Source: Kluyvera sp047971185
Lineage (GTDB): Bacteria > Pseudomonadota > Gammaproteobacteria > Enterobacterales > Enterobacteriaceae
Assembly (NCBI RefSeq): GCF_047971185.1
Contig: NZ_JBKDZH010000051.1
Location: forward strand, 1-64,000
Direction: 5' to 3'
DNA: 64,000 nucleotides
Part shown: in pieces, positions 34,401 through 43,767 of the stretch
Layout of the letters: the number at the start of each line of letters is the position of its first letter
Numbering within the stretch: position 1 is the first letter of the stretch
The notes under the pieces: model-generated
Databases searched by the model: none
The model's input: the letters and a program-made list of their open reading frames with translations, nothing else
What the model was told of the DNA's origin: nothing
Position numbers and translations under genes: made by a program

Positions 34401-36548
34401 ATGAAAAAAGTCGTCACGGTTTGCCCGTATTGCGCATCAGGTTGCAAAATCAACCTGGTGGTCGATAACGGCAAAATCGTCCGGGCGGAGGCGGCTCAGG
34501 GGAAAACCAACCAGGGTACCCTGTGTCTGAAAGGCTATTACGGCTGGGATTTTATTAACGATACCCAGATCCTGACGCCACGTCTGAAAACCCCAATGAT
34601 CCGTCGCCAGCGTGGCGGCAAGCTGGAATCCGTCTCCTGGGACGAAGCGCTGAATTACGTTGCCGACCGCCTGAGCGCGATCAAAGCGAAATACGGCCCG
34701 GATGCCATTCAGACTACCGGTTCCTCACGCGGAACGGGTAACGAAACTAACTACGTCATGCAAAAATTCGCGCGCGCCGTTATTGGTACCAATAACGTCG
34801 ACTGCTGCGCTCGCGTCTGACACGGCCCTTCGGTTGCAGGTCTGCACCAATCGGTCGGTAACGGCGCAATGAGTAACGGCATCAACGAAATTGATGACAC
34901 TGATTTAGTCTTTATCTTCGGGTACAACCCGGCTGATTCCCACCCTATCGTGGCGAATCACGTGATTAACGCCAAACGTAAAGGGGCGAAAATCATCGTA
35001 TGCGATCCGCGCAAAATTGAAACCGCGCGCATTGCCGACATGCATATCGCGTTGAAAAACGGCTCGAACATCGCGCTGCTCAACGCCATGGGGCATGTCA
35101 TTATTGAAGAAAACCTGTACGACCAGGCGTTCGTCGCCAGCCGTACCGAAGGATTTGAAGAGTACCGTAAGATTGTTGAAGGCTATACGCCAGAGTCTGT
35201 CGAAGACATTACCGGCGTCAGCGCGCAGGAAATTCGTCAGTGTGCGCGCATGTACGCCAGTGCGAAAAGCGCGGCCATCCTGTGGGGCATGGGTGTGACC
35301 CAGTTCTATCAGGGCGTGGAAACTGTACGTTCACTAACCAGCCTCGCGATGCTGACCGGCAACCTCGGTAAGCCTAGCGTCGGCGTTAACCCGGTCCGTG
35401 GCCAGAACAACGTTCAGGGCGCGTGTGATATGGGCGCGCTGCCGGATACCTATCCGGGCTATCAGTACGTGAAAGATCCGGCTAACCGCGAAAAATTCGC
35501 CAAAGCCTGGGGCGTCGACAGCCTGCCTGCACACACCGGCTATCGCATCAGCGAGCTGCCGCACCGTGCGGCGCATGGCGAAGTGCGCGCGGCGTACATC
35601 ATGGGTGAAGATCCGCTTCAGACCGACGCGGAACTCTCTGCGGTGCGTAAAGGCTTCGAAGATCTGGAACTGGTTATCGTCCAGGATATCTTTATGACTA
35701 AAACCGCGGCGGCGGCGGATGTGATTTTACCGTCAACGTCATGGGGCGAGCATGAAGGCGTCTTTACCGCGGCGGACCGCGGCTTCCAGCGCTTCTTTAA
35801 AGCCGTTGAACCGAAGTGGGACCTGAAAACGGACTGGCAGATCATCAGTGAAATCGCCACCCGTATGGGCTATCCGATGCACTACAACAACACCCAGGAA
35901 ATCTGGGACGAGTTGCGTCATCTGTGCCCGGACTTCTACGGTGCCACCTACGAGAAAATGGGCGAGCTGGGCTTTATCCAGTGGCCGTGCCGCGACACGT
36001 CCGATGCCGACCAGGGCACAACCTATCTCTTCAAAGAGAAGTTCGATACCCCGAACGGCCTGGCGCAGTTCTTTACCTGCGACTGGGTAGCGCCAATCGA
36101 CAAACTCACCGACGAGTATCCGATGGTGCTCTCTACGGTGCGTGAAGTCGGCCACTACTCTTGCCGTTCGATGTCCGGCAACTGTGCGGCGCTGGCGGCG
36201 CTGGCGGATGAACCGGGCTATGCCCAGATCAACACCGCCGATGCGGCGCGTTTAGGTATCGAAGATGAAGCGCTGGTGTGGGTGAACTCCCGCAAAGGCC
36301 GCATCATCACCCGTGCAGCGGTCAGCGACCGTCCGAACAAAGGCGCGATTTACATGACCTACCAGTGGTGGATTGGGGCCTGTAATGAGCTGGTAACCGA
36401 GAACTTAAGCCCGATTACCAAAACGCCTGAGTATAAGTACTGCGCCGTGAACGTTGAGCCGATTGCCGACCAGCGTGCCGCCGAGCAGTATGTGATTGAC
36501 GAGTACAACAAGCTGAAGGCCCGCCTGCGCGAAAGCGCAATGGGTTAA
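34401..36548 (+). CDS. fdhF: Formate dehydrogenase H, selenoprotein FdhF
   Basis: Molybdenum/[4Fe-4S] enzyme that oxidises formate to CO2 in the formate hydrogenlyase complex. Reading through an in-frame TGA at 34818-34820 as selenocysteine 140 gives 715 residues, the E. coli length. The N-terminus (CPYCASGCK...GTLCLKGYYG) binds the cluster, VDCCARV-U-HGPS is the active site, and the remainder is nearly identical to E. coli FdhF, including the molybdopterin-binding regions. Nonsense mutation is ruled out by the conserved context and SECIS. Transcription is from a sigma-54 promoter, so expression is anaerobic and formate-dependent. The hyc genes lie outside the window. Confidence 0.97.
34818..34858 (+). 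promoter_or_regulatory. Bacterial SECIS element with UGA(Sec) codon
   Basis: Starting at the TGA, the sequence folds into the fdhF SECIS hairpin with the conserved apical part GGTTGCAGGTCTGCACC (loop AGGTCT) that SelB recognises. It differs from the E. coli element as I remember it by about one base in the lower stem. Confidence 0.9.
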
Positions 36549-36568
36549 GCGCGGCTACGTAGCAGGGA

Positions 36569-36698
36569 GTAGCCCGGACGAGGCGCGTTAGCGCCGACTC
36601 CGGGAAACCCGGCGTCACTGCGTTCGGCCGGGCTACGTGCCATTGCGTAGCCCGGACGAGGTGCGCCAGCGCCGACTCCGGGAAACCCGGCATCACTG
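36569..36698. repeat. Two tandem REP-like palindromes after fdhF
   Basis: TAGCCCGGACGAGG..GCGCCGACTCCGGGAAACCCGG occurs at about 36569 and again at about 36648. A GCGTCACTGCG...CCGGGCTAC arm lies between. They are related to elements at 34172 and 11163. Confidence 0.88.
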
Positions 36699-36715
36699 CC
36701 GTTATCGTCAATCTG

Positions 36716-36743
36716 AACGCCCCCATCCGGGGGCGTTTTTTTA
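36716..36743 (+). terminator. Rho-independent terminator of fdhF
   Basis: Perfect 9-bp stem AACGCCCCC / GGGGGCGTT with a 4-base loop followed by TTTTTTA. It lies about 170 bases after fdhF, beyond the REP elements, and before yjcO. Confidence 0.92.
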
Positions 36744-36795
36744 TCTTTGCTTTCTCTTTATACTGCCCCTTCCCTCGACTACCTACACACTATAG

Positions 36796-37479
36796 ATGAA
36801 ACGACTTTTAGCATTGCTGTGGTTCGCCACGCTGTCGGTATACGCCGAAGCGCCGGGCAGCCAATACCAGCAGGCCGCCGAGGCGGGAGACGCCCGCGCG
36901 CAGTACTATCTGGCCGATACCTGGTTTAGCTCAGGCGACCTGAGCAAAGCCGAATTCTGGGCGCAGAAATCGGCCAATGGCGGTGATGCCGACGCCTGCG
37001 CCCTGCTGGCGCAGATCAAAATCACCAACCCGGTGAGCCTCGACTATCCGGCGGCTAAAGCGCTAGCGGAGAAAGCCGTCACGGCAGGCAGCAAGGCCGG
37101 TGAGGTGATACTGGCGCGCATTCTGATCAACAGCCAGGCGGGCCAGACCGACTACCCACGGGCCATCACGCTGCTTCAGCAGGCCTCGATGAACGCCGAG
37201 AGCGACTTCGCGGTGGACGCGCAAATGCTGCTGGGGTTGCTATACGCCAACGGCGTGGGCGTGAAGGAAGACGACGAGAAGGCCACGGACTACTTCAAAA
37301 ACAGTTCAGCGCTCTCCCGCACCGGCTATGCCGAATACTGGGCCGGAATGATGTTCCTGAACGGCGAGAAGGGCTTCATAACCCCCAACAAACAGAAGGC
37401 GCTACAGTGGCTGAATCTGAGCTGTACAGAAGGGTTTGATACCGGGTGCGAAGAGTTTGATAAGGTGAGTGCGGAGTAA
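36796..37479 (+). CDS. yjcO: Sel1-repeat secreted protein YjcO
   Basis: 227 residues (E. coli YjcO 229). A signal peptide (MKRLLALLWFATLSVYAEA) is followed by tetratricopeptide-like Sel1 repeats: QYQQAAEAGDARAQYYLADTW, KAEFWAQKSANGGDADACALLAQ, LLGLLYANGVGVKEDDEKATDYF and ALQWLNLSCTEGFDTGCEEF. It is probably a periplasmic protein-protein interaction scaffold; no function is established. The fdhF-yjcO neighbourhood is the same as in E. coli. Confidence 0.93.
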   Translation: MKRLLALLWFATLSVYAEAPGSQYQQAAEAGDARAQYYLADTWFSSGDLSKAEFWAQKSANGGDADACALLAQIKITNPVSLDYPAAKALAEKAVTAGSKAGEVILARILINSQAGQTDYPRAITLLQQASMNAESDFAVDAQMLLGLLYANGVGVKEDDEKATDYFKNSSALSRTGYAEYWAGMMFLNGEKGFITPNKQKALQWLNLSCTEGFDTGCEEFDKVSAE

Positions 37480-37496
37480 CAGCCTGCACCAACCAG

Positions 37497-37593
37497 TCCC
37501 CTCGCCCCTTTGGGGAGAGGGTTAGGGTGAGGGGCATTTCAGCTCGGCGTTAAACCCTCACCCCAGCCCTCTCCCTTAAAAAGGGAGAGGGAG
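37497..37593. repeat. Two-hairpin CCCTC palindromic repeat
   Basis: A CCCTCGCCCCTTTGGGGAGAGGG hairpin followed by GTTAGGGTGAGGG, a spacer, CCCTCACCCCAGCCC and a CTCTCCCTT / AAGGGAGAG hairpin. It has the same organisation as the phnD-phnE element and may act as the yjcO terminator. Confidence 0.85.
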
Positions 37594-37629
37594 CACATTG
37601 TGCCAGCCAGAACGTTCATCAATGCCAAA

Positions 37630-37663
37630 AACAATAATGCCGGACAAGCCCGGCATTATTGTT
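37630..37663 (-). terminator. Terminator of gltP
   Basis: Perfect 14-bp inverted repeat AACAATAATGCCGG / CCGGCATTATTGTT with a 6-base loop, just beyond the gltP stop on the minus strand, followed there by TTTGGC after the T-rich arm. Confidence 0.85.
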
Positions 37664-37667
37664 CTAT

Positions 37668-38981
37668 TTATTGGTCCGCAGTTTTATCAAACTTGCCCAA
37701 TACTTCGCGCTCATACGCCCGCGCTTTTTTACGGTCAAACTTGTGTTCCCACTTGGCAATCACCAGCACCGCCAGCGCGTTGCCCACCACGTTCAGCGCG
37801 GTACGCGCCATATCGAGGATACGGTCGACGCCGGCGATAAACGCCAGCCCTTCCAGCGGAATGCCGACGCTGCCGAGCGTTGCCAGCAGCACCACGAAGG
37901 AGACGCCCGGCACGCCCGCGATCCCTTTCGAGGTCACCATCAGCGTCAGCACCAGCACGATTTCCTGCCAGATAGACAGGTCGATACCGTACAGCTGGGC
38001 ACTAAAGATCGCCGCGATACTCTGGTACAGCGTGGAACCGTCGAGGTTAAAGGAGTAGCCGGTCGGCACCACGAAGCTGGTGATCGACGCCGGTGCGCCA
38101 TAGGCTTCCATCTTCTCAATGATACGCGGCAGCACGCTCTCGGAACTGGCGGTGGAGTACGCCAGAATCAGTTCGTCCTTCAGAATACGAATCAGGATCC
38201 AGATACTCAACCCGCAAATACGTGCCACGATGCCCAGAACCACCAGCGCGAAGAACAGAATCGCGAAGTGAACCAGCAGCACCAGCTTGGCCAGCGGCCA
38301 CAGCGAGGCAAAGCCAAAGTTAGCCACCGTCACGGCAATCAGCGCGAACACGCCGACCGGCGCGTAGCGCATCACCATATGGGTGACTTTAAACATGGTT
38401 TCGGAAATGGAGCGGAATACCGTTACCAGCGGCTCACGGTGCGTGGCCGGCAGCGAGGAGAGGCCAAGGCCGAACAGCACCGAGAAGAAGATGATCGGCA
38501 GCATGTCGCCTTTCGCCATCGACGCGATAATGTTGGTGGGCACCAGCGACAGGATGGTTCCCATCAGGCCGTGCGCGTGGCTCTGCACCTCCGCGGTGGT
38601 ACTCTGGTATTTCGAAATATCCACCGTCGCCAGCTGCGACATGTCGATACCGGCACCCGGCTGGAACACATTAGCCATGGTGATACCGATAATAATCGCA
38701 ATCGTGGTGATCACTTCGAAATAGATGATGGTTTTTGCGCCAATTCGTCCCAGCTGTTTTGCATCGCCCACGCCCGCTATTCCGACAATCAGCGTCGAAA
38801 TAACAATCGGCACCACGATCATTTTAATCAGATGGATGAAAATATCGCCAGCAGGAGACAGCAGATTCATAACCAGCCAATCACGGCTATCGCTATGATA
38901 ATGCAGATAACTACCCAGAATAATACCCAGAATGAGGGCAATAAGAATTTGCCAGGCCAGGCTGACACGTGTTTTCTTCAT
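37668..38981 (-). CDS. gltP: Glutamate/aspartate:H+ symporter GltP
   Basis: Inner-membrane dicarboxylate/amino acid:cation symporter (DAACS family), 437 residues as in E. coli. Key motifs are AYSTASSESVLPRI (serine-rich re-entrant loop), VVPTGYSFNLDGSTLYQS and GIAGVPGVSFVVLLATLGSVGIP. I start at ATG 38981 (MKKTRVSLAWQ); the further-upstream TTG start gives a leader absent from the family. It is divergent from acs; in E. coli the nrf operon lies between them but is absent here. Confidence 0.96.
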   Translation of the reverse strand: MKKTRVSLAWQILIALILGIILGSYLHYHSDSRDWLVMNLLSPAGDIFIHLIKMIVVPIVISTLIVGIAGVGDAKQLGRIGAKTIIYFEVITTIAIIIGITMANVFQPGAGIDMSQLATVDISKYQSTTAEVQSHAHGLMGTILSLVPTNIIASMAKGDMLPIIFFSVLFGLGLSSLPATHREPLVTVFRSISETMFKVTHMVMRYAPVGVFALIAVTVANFGFASLWPLAKLVLLVHFAILFFALVVLGIVARICGLSIWILIRILKDELILAYSTASSESVLPRIIEKMEAYGAPASITSFVVPTGYSFNLDGSTLYQSIAAIFSAQLYGIDLSIWQEIVLVLTLMVTSKGIAGVPGVSFVVLLATLGSVGIPLEGLAFIAGVDRILDMARTALNVVGNALAVLVIAKWEHKFDRKKARAYEREVLGKFDKTADQ

Positions 38982-39395
38982 AACGGCAAACTTCCTCAAT
39001 GAAAAATACCATGCCGTAAGGGAATGGTATCCACTTGAAAGGGGGTGATTTGTGTTGCGTTTACTTTTAGAGGTTTTTAACGCGCATTATCAGTATCATC
39101 TGCATGGCGTCTCATGCAACCCTTTCAGATCAGAGCTTTTCACCAACTAAATCTATATTACCGCTAATTTCTACCAATAATTATTTATAAGTTTTTGTTA
39201 TAAAAACAAAAAGATTTGAGATTTTTCTATAAATCCCCTTCCGTAATTATTTTGCTTCAAAGAATCAAATGAACGTTATTTGAACAATTCCAATAATGCG
39301 TGATCTGCCGCGCAAATAGTAAACAAAGCGACACACACCTCTGTTATTAACTTTTGTGAGACATATTATTAACATCTTACAAGGAGAAAAAAAGC
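38982..39395. promoter_or_regulatory. gltP-acs divergent regulatory region
   Basis: About 410 AT-rich bases. An inverted repeat TTTTTGTT / AACAAAAA at 39192-39212 could be a weak terminator or operator. GCGTGATCTGCCGCGCA near 39299 resembles a CRP half-site, in keeping with the CRP dependence of acs in E. coli. The acs ribosome binding site AAGGAG is at about 39379. Confidence 0.5.
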
Positions 39396-41354
39396 ATGAG
39401 CCAAATTCACAAACACCCTATTCCTGCAAATATTGCAGACCGCTGCCTGATTAACCCGGAGCAATACCAGACCAAATATCACCAGTCAGTGACCAGTCCG
39501 GATACGTTCTGGGGTGAAGAGGGTAAAATCCTCGACTGGATGCGGCCTTACACCAAAGTCAAAAACACCTCCTTTGCGCCGGGCAACGTCTCCATCAAGT
39601 GGTACGAAGACGGCACGCTGAACCTGGCGGCGAACTGCCTTGACCGCCATCTGGCGGCCCGCGGCGACCAGACCGCCATCATCTGGGAAGGCGACGACGC
39701 CTCGCAGAGCAAACACATTACCTATCGCGAACTGCATCGCGATGTCTGCCGCTTCGCCAACACCCTGCTGTCTCTGGGCGTGAAAAAAGGCGACGTGGTG
39801 GCTATCTATATGCCGATGGTGCCGGAAGCGGCGGTCGCGATGCTGGCCTGCGCCCGCATTGGCGCGATCCACTCGGTGATTTTTGGCGGCTTCTCGCCGG
39901 AGGCCGTTGCCGGTCGTATCATCGACTCCAGCGCCCGTCTGGTGATTACCTCCGATGAAGGCGTTCGCGCCGGGCGCAATGTGCCGCTGAAAAAGAACGT
40001 CGACGACGCGCTGAAAAACCCGAACGTCAAAACCATCGACAACGTGGTGGTGCTCAAACGTACCGGCGGCAATATCGACTGGCACGAAGGGCGCGACCTG
40101 TGGTGGCACGACCTGCAGGAGAAAGCCAGCGACCAGCACCAGCCGGAAGAGATGAACGCGGAAGACCCGCTGTTTATCCTTTATACCTCCGGTTCCACCG
40201 GCAAGCCGAAGGGCGTGCTGCACACCACCGGCGGCTACCTGGTGTACGCGGCGACCACCTTTAAATATGTCTTCGACTACCACCAGGGCGATATCTACTG
40301 GTGCACCGCCGATGTGGGCTGGGTGACCGGCCACAGCTATCTGCTGTACGGCCCGCTGGCCTGCGGCGCCACCACGCTGATGTTTGAAGGCGTGCCAAAC
40401 TGGCCGACCCCGGCGCGCATGTGCCAGGTGGTCGATAAACATAAAGTCAATATTCTGTATACCGCCCCGACGGCGATTCGCGCGCTGATGGCGGAAGGCG
40501 ACAAAGCCACCGCGGGCACCGATCGCTCCTCGCTGCGCATTCTCGGTTCCGTCGGCGAGCCGATTAACCCGGAAGCGTGGGAGTGGTACTGGAAGCAGAT
40601 CGGCAACGAGAAGTGCCCGGTGATGGACACCTGGTGGCAGACCGAAACCGGCGGCTTCATGATCACCCCGCTGCCGGGCGCGACCGAACTGAAGGCCGGT
40701 TCCGCCAGCCGTCCGTTCTTCGGCGTACAGCCGGCGCTGGTCGACAACGAAGGCCATCCGCAGGAGGGCGCCACCGAGGGCAACCTGGTGATCACCGACT
40801 CCTGGCCGGGCCAGGCGCGCACGCTGTTTGGCGATCACGAACGCTTTGAGCAGACCTACTTCTCGACCTTCAAAAATATGTACTTCAGCGGCGACGGCGC
40901 GCGCCGTGACGAAGACGGCTACTACTGGATCACCGGCCGCGTCGACGACGTGCTGAACGTCTCCGGCCACCGTCTGGGGACGGCGGAAATTGAATCGGCG
41001 CTGGTGTCGCATCCGAAGATTGCCGAAGCGGCGGTCGTGGGGATCCCGCACAGCATTAAAGGCCAGGCGATTTACGCCTACGTAACCCTGAACCACGGCG
41101 AAGAGCCGACCCCGGCGCTGTACACCGAAGTGCGTAACTGGGTGCGCAAAGAGATTGGCCCGCTGGCGACGCCGGACGTGCTGCACTGGACCGACTCGCT
41201 GCCGAAAACCCGCTCCGGCAAGATCATGCGCCGTATTCTGCGCAAGATCGCCGCGGGCGATACCAGCAACCTGGGCGATACTTCAACGCTCGCCGATCCG
41301 GGCGTGGTGGAAAAACTGCTGGAAGAGAAGCAGGCCATCACGATGCCGTCATAA
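39396..41354 (+). CDS. acs: Acetyl-CoA synthetase Acs
   Basis: AMP-forming acetate:CoA ligase of 652 residues, equal to E. coli. It scavenges acetate during the acetate switch. ANL-superfamily motifs: YTSGSTGKPKG (phosphate loop), MDTWWQTETGG, YYWITGRVDDVLNVSGHRLGTAE (hinge) and C-terminal PKTRSGKIMRR with Lys609, the residue inactivated by acetylation in the family. It heads the acs-yjcH-actP operon, with a palindromic repeat between acs and yjcH. Confidence 0.98.
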   Translation: MSQIHKHPIPANIADRCLINPEQYQTKYHQSVTSPDTFWGEEGKILDWMRPYTKVKNTSFAPGNVSIKWYEDGTLNLAANCLDRHLAARGDQTAIIWEGDDASQSKHITYRELHRDVCRFANTLLSLGVKKGDVVAIYMPMVPEAAVAMLACARIGAIHSVIFGGFSPEAVAGRIIDSSARLVITSDEGVRAGRNVPLKKNVDDALKNPNVKTIDNVVVLKRTGGNIDWHEGRDLWWHDLQEKASDQHQPEEMNAEDPLFILYTSGSTGKPKGVLHTTGGYLVYAATTFKYVFDYHQGDIYWCTADVGWVTGHSYLLYGPLACGATTLMFEGVPNWPTPARMCQVVDKHKVNILYTAPTAIRALMAEGDKATAGTDRSSLRILGSVGEPINPEAWEWYWKQIGNEKCPVMDTWWQTETGGFMITPLPGATELKAGSASRPFFGVQPALVDNEGHPQEGATEGNLVITDSWPGQARTLFGDHERFEQTYFSTFKNMYFSGDGARRDEDGYYWITGRVDDVLNVSGHRLGTAEIESALVSHPKIAEAAVVGIPHSIKGQAIYAYVTLNHGEEPTPALYTEVRNWVRKEIGPLATPDVLHWTDSLPKTRSGKIMRRILRKIAAGDTSNLGDTSTLADPGVVEKLLEEKQAITMPS

Positions 41355-41365
41355 GAGCAGGCTTC

Positions 41366-41456
41366 CCCCTCTCCTGTTACCGGGAGAGGGCCGGGGTGAG
41401 GGTGTCAACGCCGTACACCGCCCCTCGCCCTATCCTTCTTCCTGCGGAAGAAGGAA
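41366..41456. repeat. Palindromic repeat between acs and yjcH
   Basis: First hairpin CCCTCTCC...GGGAGAGGG (41368-41391), then CCGGGGTGAGGG and a spacer, then a second hairpin CCTTCTTCC / GGAAGAAGG (41435-41455). It is related to the repeats at 17465 and 37497 but with a diverged second arm. Confidence 0.8.
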
Positions 41457-41519
41457 CAGTACGGTGTTCTGATTTGCACAACAAAAAACACGACTCAAAA
41501 AACCTCTGGAGACTCTGTG

Positions 41520-41834
41520 ATGAATGATCAAATTTGTCAGCAGATAGAAGGTAGTGCGCATTTCAGGGAGCTCGTCGAAAAACGGCAACGGTTTGCCACC
41601 TTCTTATCGCTGATTATGTTAGTGGTGTACGTCGGTTTTATTTTACTTATCGCCTTCGCGCCGGGCTGGCTGGGTACGCCGCTGCATGCGGGCACCAGCG
41701 TCACGCGCGGTATTCCCATTGGCATCGGCATTATCGTGATTTCCTTTGTTCTGACCGGCGTGTACGTCTGGCGGGCTAACAATGAATTCGATCGCCTGAA
41801 CAAGGCCGTCCTGCGCGAGGTAAAAGCATCATGA
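41520..41834 (+). CDS. yjcH: DUF485 inner-membrane protein YjcH
   Basis: 104 residues as in E. coli, with two membrane segments (LSLIMLVVYVGFILLIAFAPGWL and IPIGIGIIVISFVLTGVYVW). The DUF485 family is almost always encoded with ActP-type symporters; a partner role in acetate transport is inferred. It starts at ATG 41520 with GGAGA 7 bases upstream and overlaps actP by 4 bases. Confidence 0.95.
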   Translation: MNDQICQQIEGSAHFRELVEKRQRFATFLSLIMLVVYVGFILLIAFAPGWLGTPLHAGTSVTRGIPIGIGIIVISFVLTGVYVWRANNEFDRLNKAVLREVKAS

Positions 41835-43480
41835 AGAAAGTCCTGACGGCGCTAGCCGCCACACTTCCTTTTGCGGCCAGCGCGGCAGACGCCCTGAGCG
41901 GCCCGGTCGAACGCCAGCCAACCAACTGGCAGGCGATTATCATGTTCCTGATTTTCGTCGTGCTGACGCTGTATATCACCTACTGGGCGTCGAAGCGCGT
42001 ACGTTCGCGTAACGATTACTACACCGCCGGCGGCAACATTACCGGCTTCCAGAACGGGCTGGCGATTGCCGGTGACTTTATGTCGGCGGCATCGTTCCTC
42101 GGTATCTCCGCGCTGGTCTACACCTCCGGCTACGATGGGCTGATCTACTCGCTCGGCTTCCTCGTCGGCTGGCCGATCATCCTGTTCCTGATTGCCGAAC
42201 GCCTGCGTAACTTAGGCCGCTATACCTTTGCCGACGTCGCCTCCTATCGACTGAAGCAGGGCCCAATCCGTATGCTCTCCGCCTGCGGCTCGCTGGTGGT
42301 GGTGGCGCTGTATCTGATTGCCCAGATGGTGGGCGCAGGTAAGCTTATCGAGCTGCTGTTCGGCCTGAACTACCACGTCGCCGTGGTGCTGGTGGGCGTG
42401 CTGATGGTGATGTACGTGCTGTTTGGCGGCATGCTCGCCACCACGTGGGTACAGATCATTAAAGCCGTCCTGCTGCTGTTCGGCGCCAGCTTTATGGCTT
42501 TTATGGTGATGAAGCACGTCGGTTTCAGCTTCAATAACCTGTTTAACGAAGCGATGGCGGTGCACCCGAAAGGCGCGGCGATCATGAGCCCTGGCGGGCT
42601 GGTGAAAGACCCGATATCGGCGCTGTCGTTAGGCCTCGGACTGATGTTTGGTACCGCCGGTCTGCCGCACATTCTGATGCGCTTCTTCACCGTGAGCGAC
42701 GCCAGCGAAGCGCGTAAGAGCGTGTTCTACGCCACCGGTTTTATGGGTTATTTCTACATTCTGACCTTTATCATCGGCTTCGGCGCGATCATGCTGGTGG
42801 GCGCTAACCCGGCGTTTAAAGACGCAGCGGGGGCGCTGATTGGCGGCAACAACATGGCGGCGGTGCACCTGGCCGATGCCGTCGGCGGCAACCTGTTCCT
42901 CGGCTTTATCTCTGCGGTCGCTTTCGCCACCATTCTGGCGGTGGTTGCCGGTCTGACGCTGGCCGGTGCTTCAGCGGTCTCTCACGACCTGTACGCCAAC
43001 GTCTTTAAGAAAGGGGCAACCGAGCGTGAAGAGCTGAAAGTCTCCAAAATCACGGTGCTGGTGCTGGGCGTGGTGGCGATTCTGCTGGGCATTCTGTTCG
43101 AGAATCAAAACATCGCCTTTATGGTCGGCCTGGCGTTCTCCATCGCCGCAAGCTGCAACTTCCCGATCATTCTGCTCTCCATGTACTGGTCGCGTCTGAC
43201 CACCCGTGGCGCGATGATCGGCGGCTGGCTCGGCCTGCTGACGGCGGTGGTGCTGATGATCCTCGGCCCGACCATCTGGGTACAGATCCTCGGCCACGAG
43301 AAGGCGATCTTCCCGTATGAGTACCCGGCGCTGTTCTCTATCGCCGTGGCGTTTATCGGTATCTGGTTCTTCTCGGCCACCGATAACTCTGAGGAAGGCA
43401 ACCGCGAACGCGAGCAGTTCCGCGCGCAGTTTATCCGTTCTCAGACCGGTCTGGGCATTGACCAGGGTCGTGCGCATTAA
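41831..43480 (+). CDS. actP: Acetate/glycolate:cation symporter ActP
   Basis: Sodium:solute symporter-family permease of 549 residues, as in E. coli, for high-affinity acetate and glycolate uptake. An N-terminal signal-like segment (VLTALAATLPFAASAADA) precedes about thirteen membrane segments. Characteristic text includes RSRNDYYTAGGNITGFQNGLAIAGDFMSAASFLG and GLPHILMRFFTVSDASEARKS. It is coupled to yjcH by a 4-base overlap and followed by a strong hairpin. Confidence 0.97.
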   Translation: MKKVLTALAATLPFAASAADALSGPVERQPTNWQAIIMFLIFVVLTLYITYWASKRVRSRNDYYTAGGNITGFQNGLAIAGDFMSAASFLGISALVYTSGYDGLIYSLGFLVGWPIILFLIAERLRNLGRYTFADVASYRLKQGPIRMLSACGSLVVVALYLIAQMVGAGKLIELLFGLNYHVAVVLVGVLMVMYVLFGGMLATTWVQIIKAVLLLFGASFMAFMVMKHVGFSFNNLFNEAMAVHPKGAAIMSPGGLVKDPISALSLGLGLMFGTAGLPHILMRFFTVSDASEARKSVFYATGFMGYFYILTFIIGFGAIMLVGANPAFKDAAGALIGGNNMAAVHLADAVGGNLFLGFISAVAFATILAVVAGLTLAGASAVSHDLYANVFKKGATEREELKVSKITVLVLGVVAILLGILFENQNIAFMVGLAFSIAASCNFPIILLSMYWSRLTTRGAMIGGWLGLLTAVVLMILGPTIWVQILGHEKAIFPYEYPALFSIAVAFIGIWFFSATDNSEEGNREREQFRAQFIRSQTGLGIDQGRAH

Positions 43481-43486
43481 TGTTAT

Positions 43487-43512
43487 CCTCCCCGGCCTTC
43501 TGGCCGGGGATC
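43487..43512 (+). terminator. Hairpin terminator of acs-yjcH-actP
   Basis: Perfect stem CCCCGGCC / GGCCGGGG with TTCT loop 9 bases after actP. The T-run is poor (ATCACAGTTTA), so it may be Rho-assisted. Confidence 0.7.
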
Positions 43513-43530
43513 ACAGTTTATCGCCCTTGA

Positions 43531-43546
43531 GGTGAGATCAATCACA
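43531..43546 (+). promoter_or_regulatory. Candidate CRP site upstream of sugar-binding protein 1
   Basis: GGTGAGATCAATCACA matches TGTGA-N6-TCACA at nine of ten positions. It lies about 220 bases before the gene; a second half-site TTGTGAAGAGCA follows at about 43593. Confidence 0.5.
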
Positions 43547-43767
43547 ACTACCGGCACGAAATAAGCCAACCGCTTCACATTAAATATTTCCAGGTTGTGA
43601 AGAGCATTCCATCCCCATCTATTTCCCGCGTCCCCGCCAGAATTCGCATTTATTGTTCCCTGCCGCCCGGTTAAATATTTCTATGCTTCCGTAGCTAATA
43701 TTATTAGCGAATAACAAAAACAAACGCTTATTAATTCATTTTGCCTATCCTACAGGAGCAATAATTC

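Noticed and set aside
34818..34820. TGA as a nonsense mutation splitting fdhF
   Set aside because: The context matches the selenocysteine site, a SECIS follows and downstream sequence is conserved to the normal C-terminus.
37653..37663. Possible small ORFs near the gltP terminator
   Set aside because: They lie over repeat and terminator sequence and have no ribosome binding site or homology.
37659..39002. 447-codon plus-strand open frame over gltP
   Set aside because: It is rich in His/Gln/Arg and antisense to the well-conserved gltP; it is a shadow frame.
39486..41186. 566-codon minus-strand open frame over acs
   Set aside because: Antisense shadow of acs, Arg/His/Val-rich with no domain.
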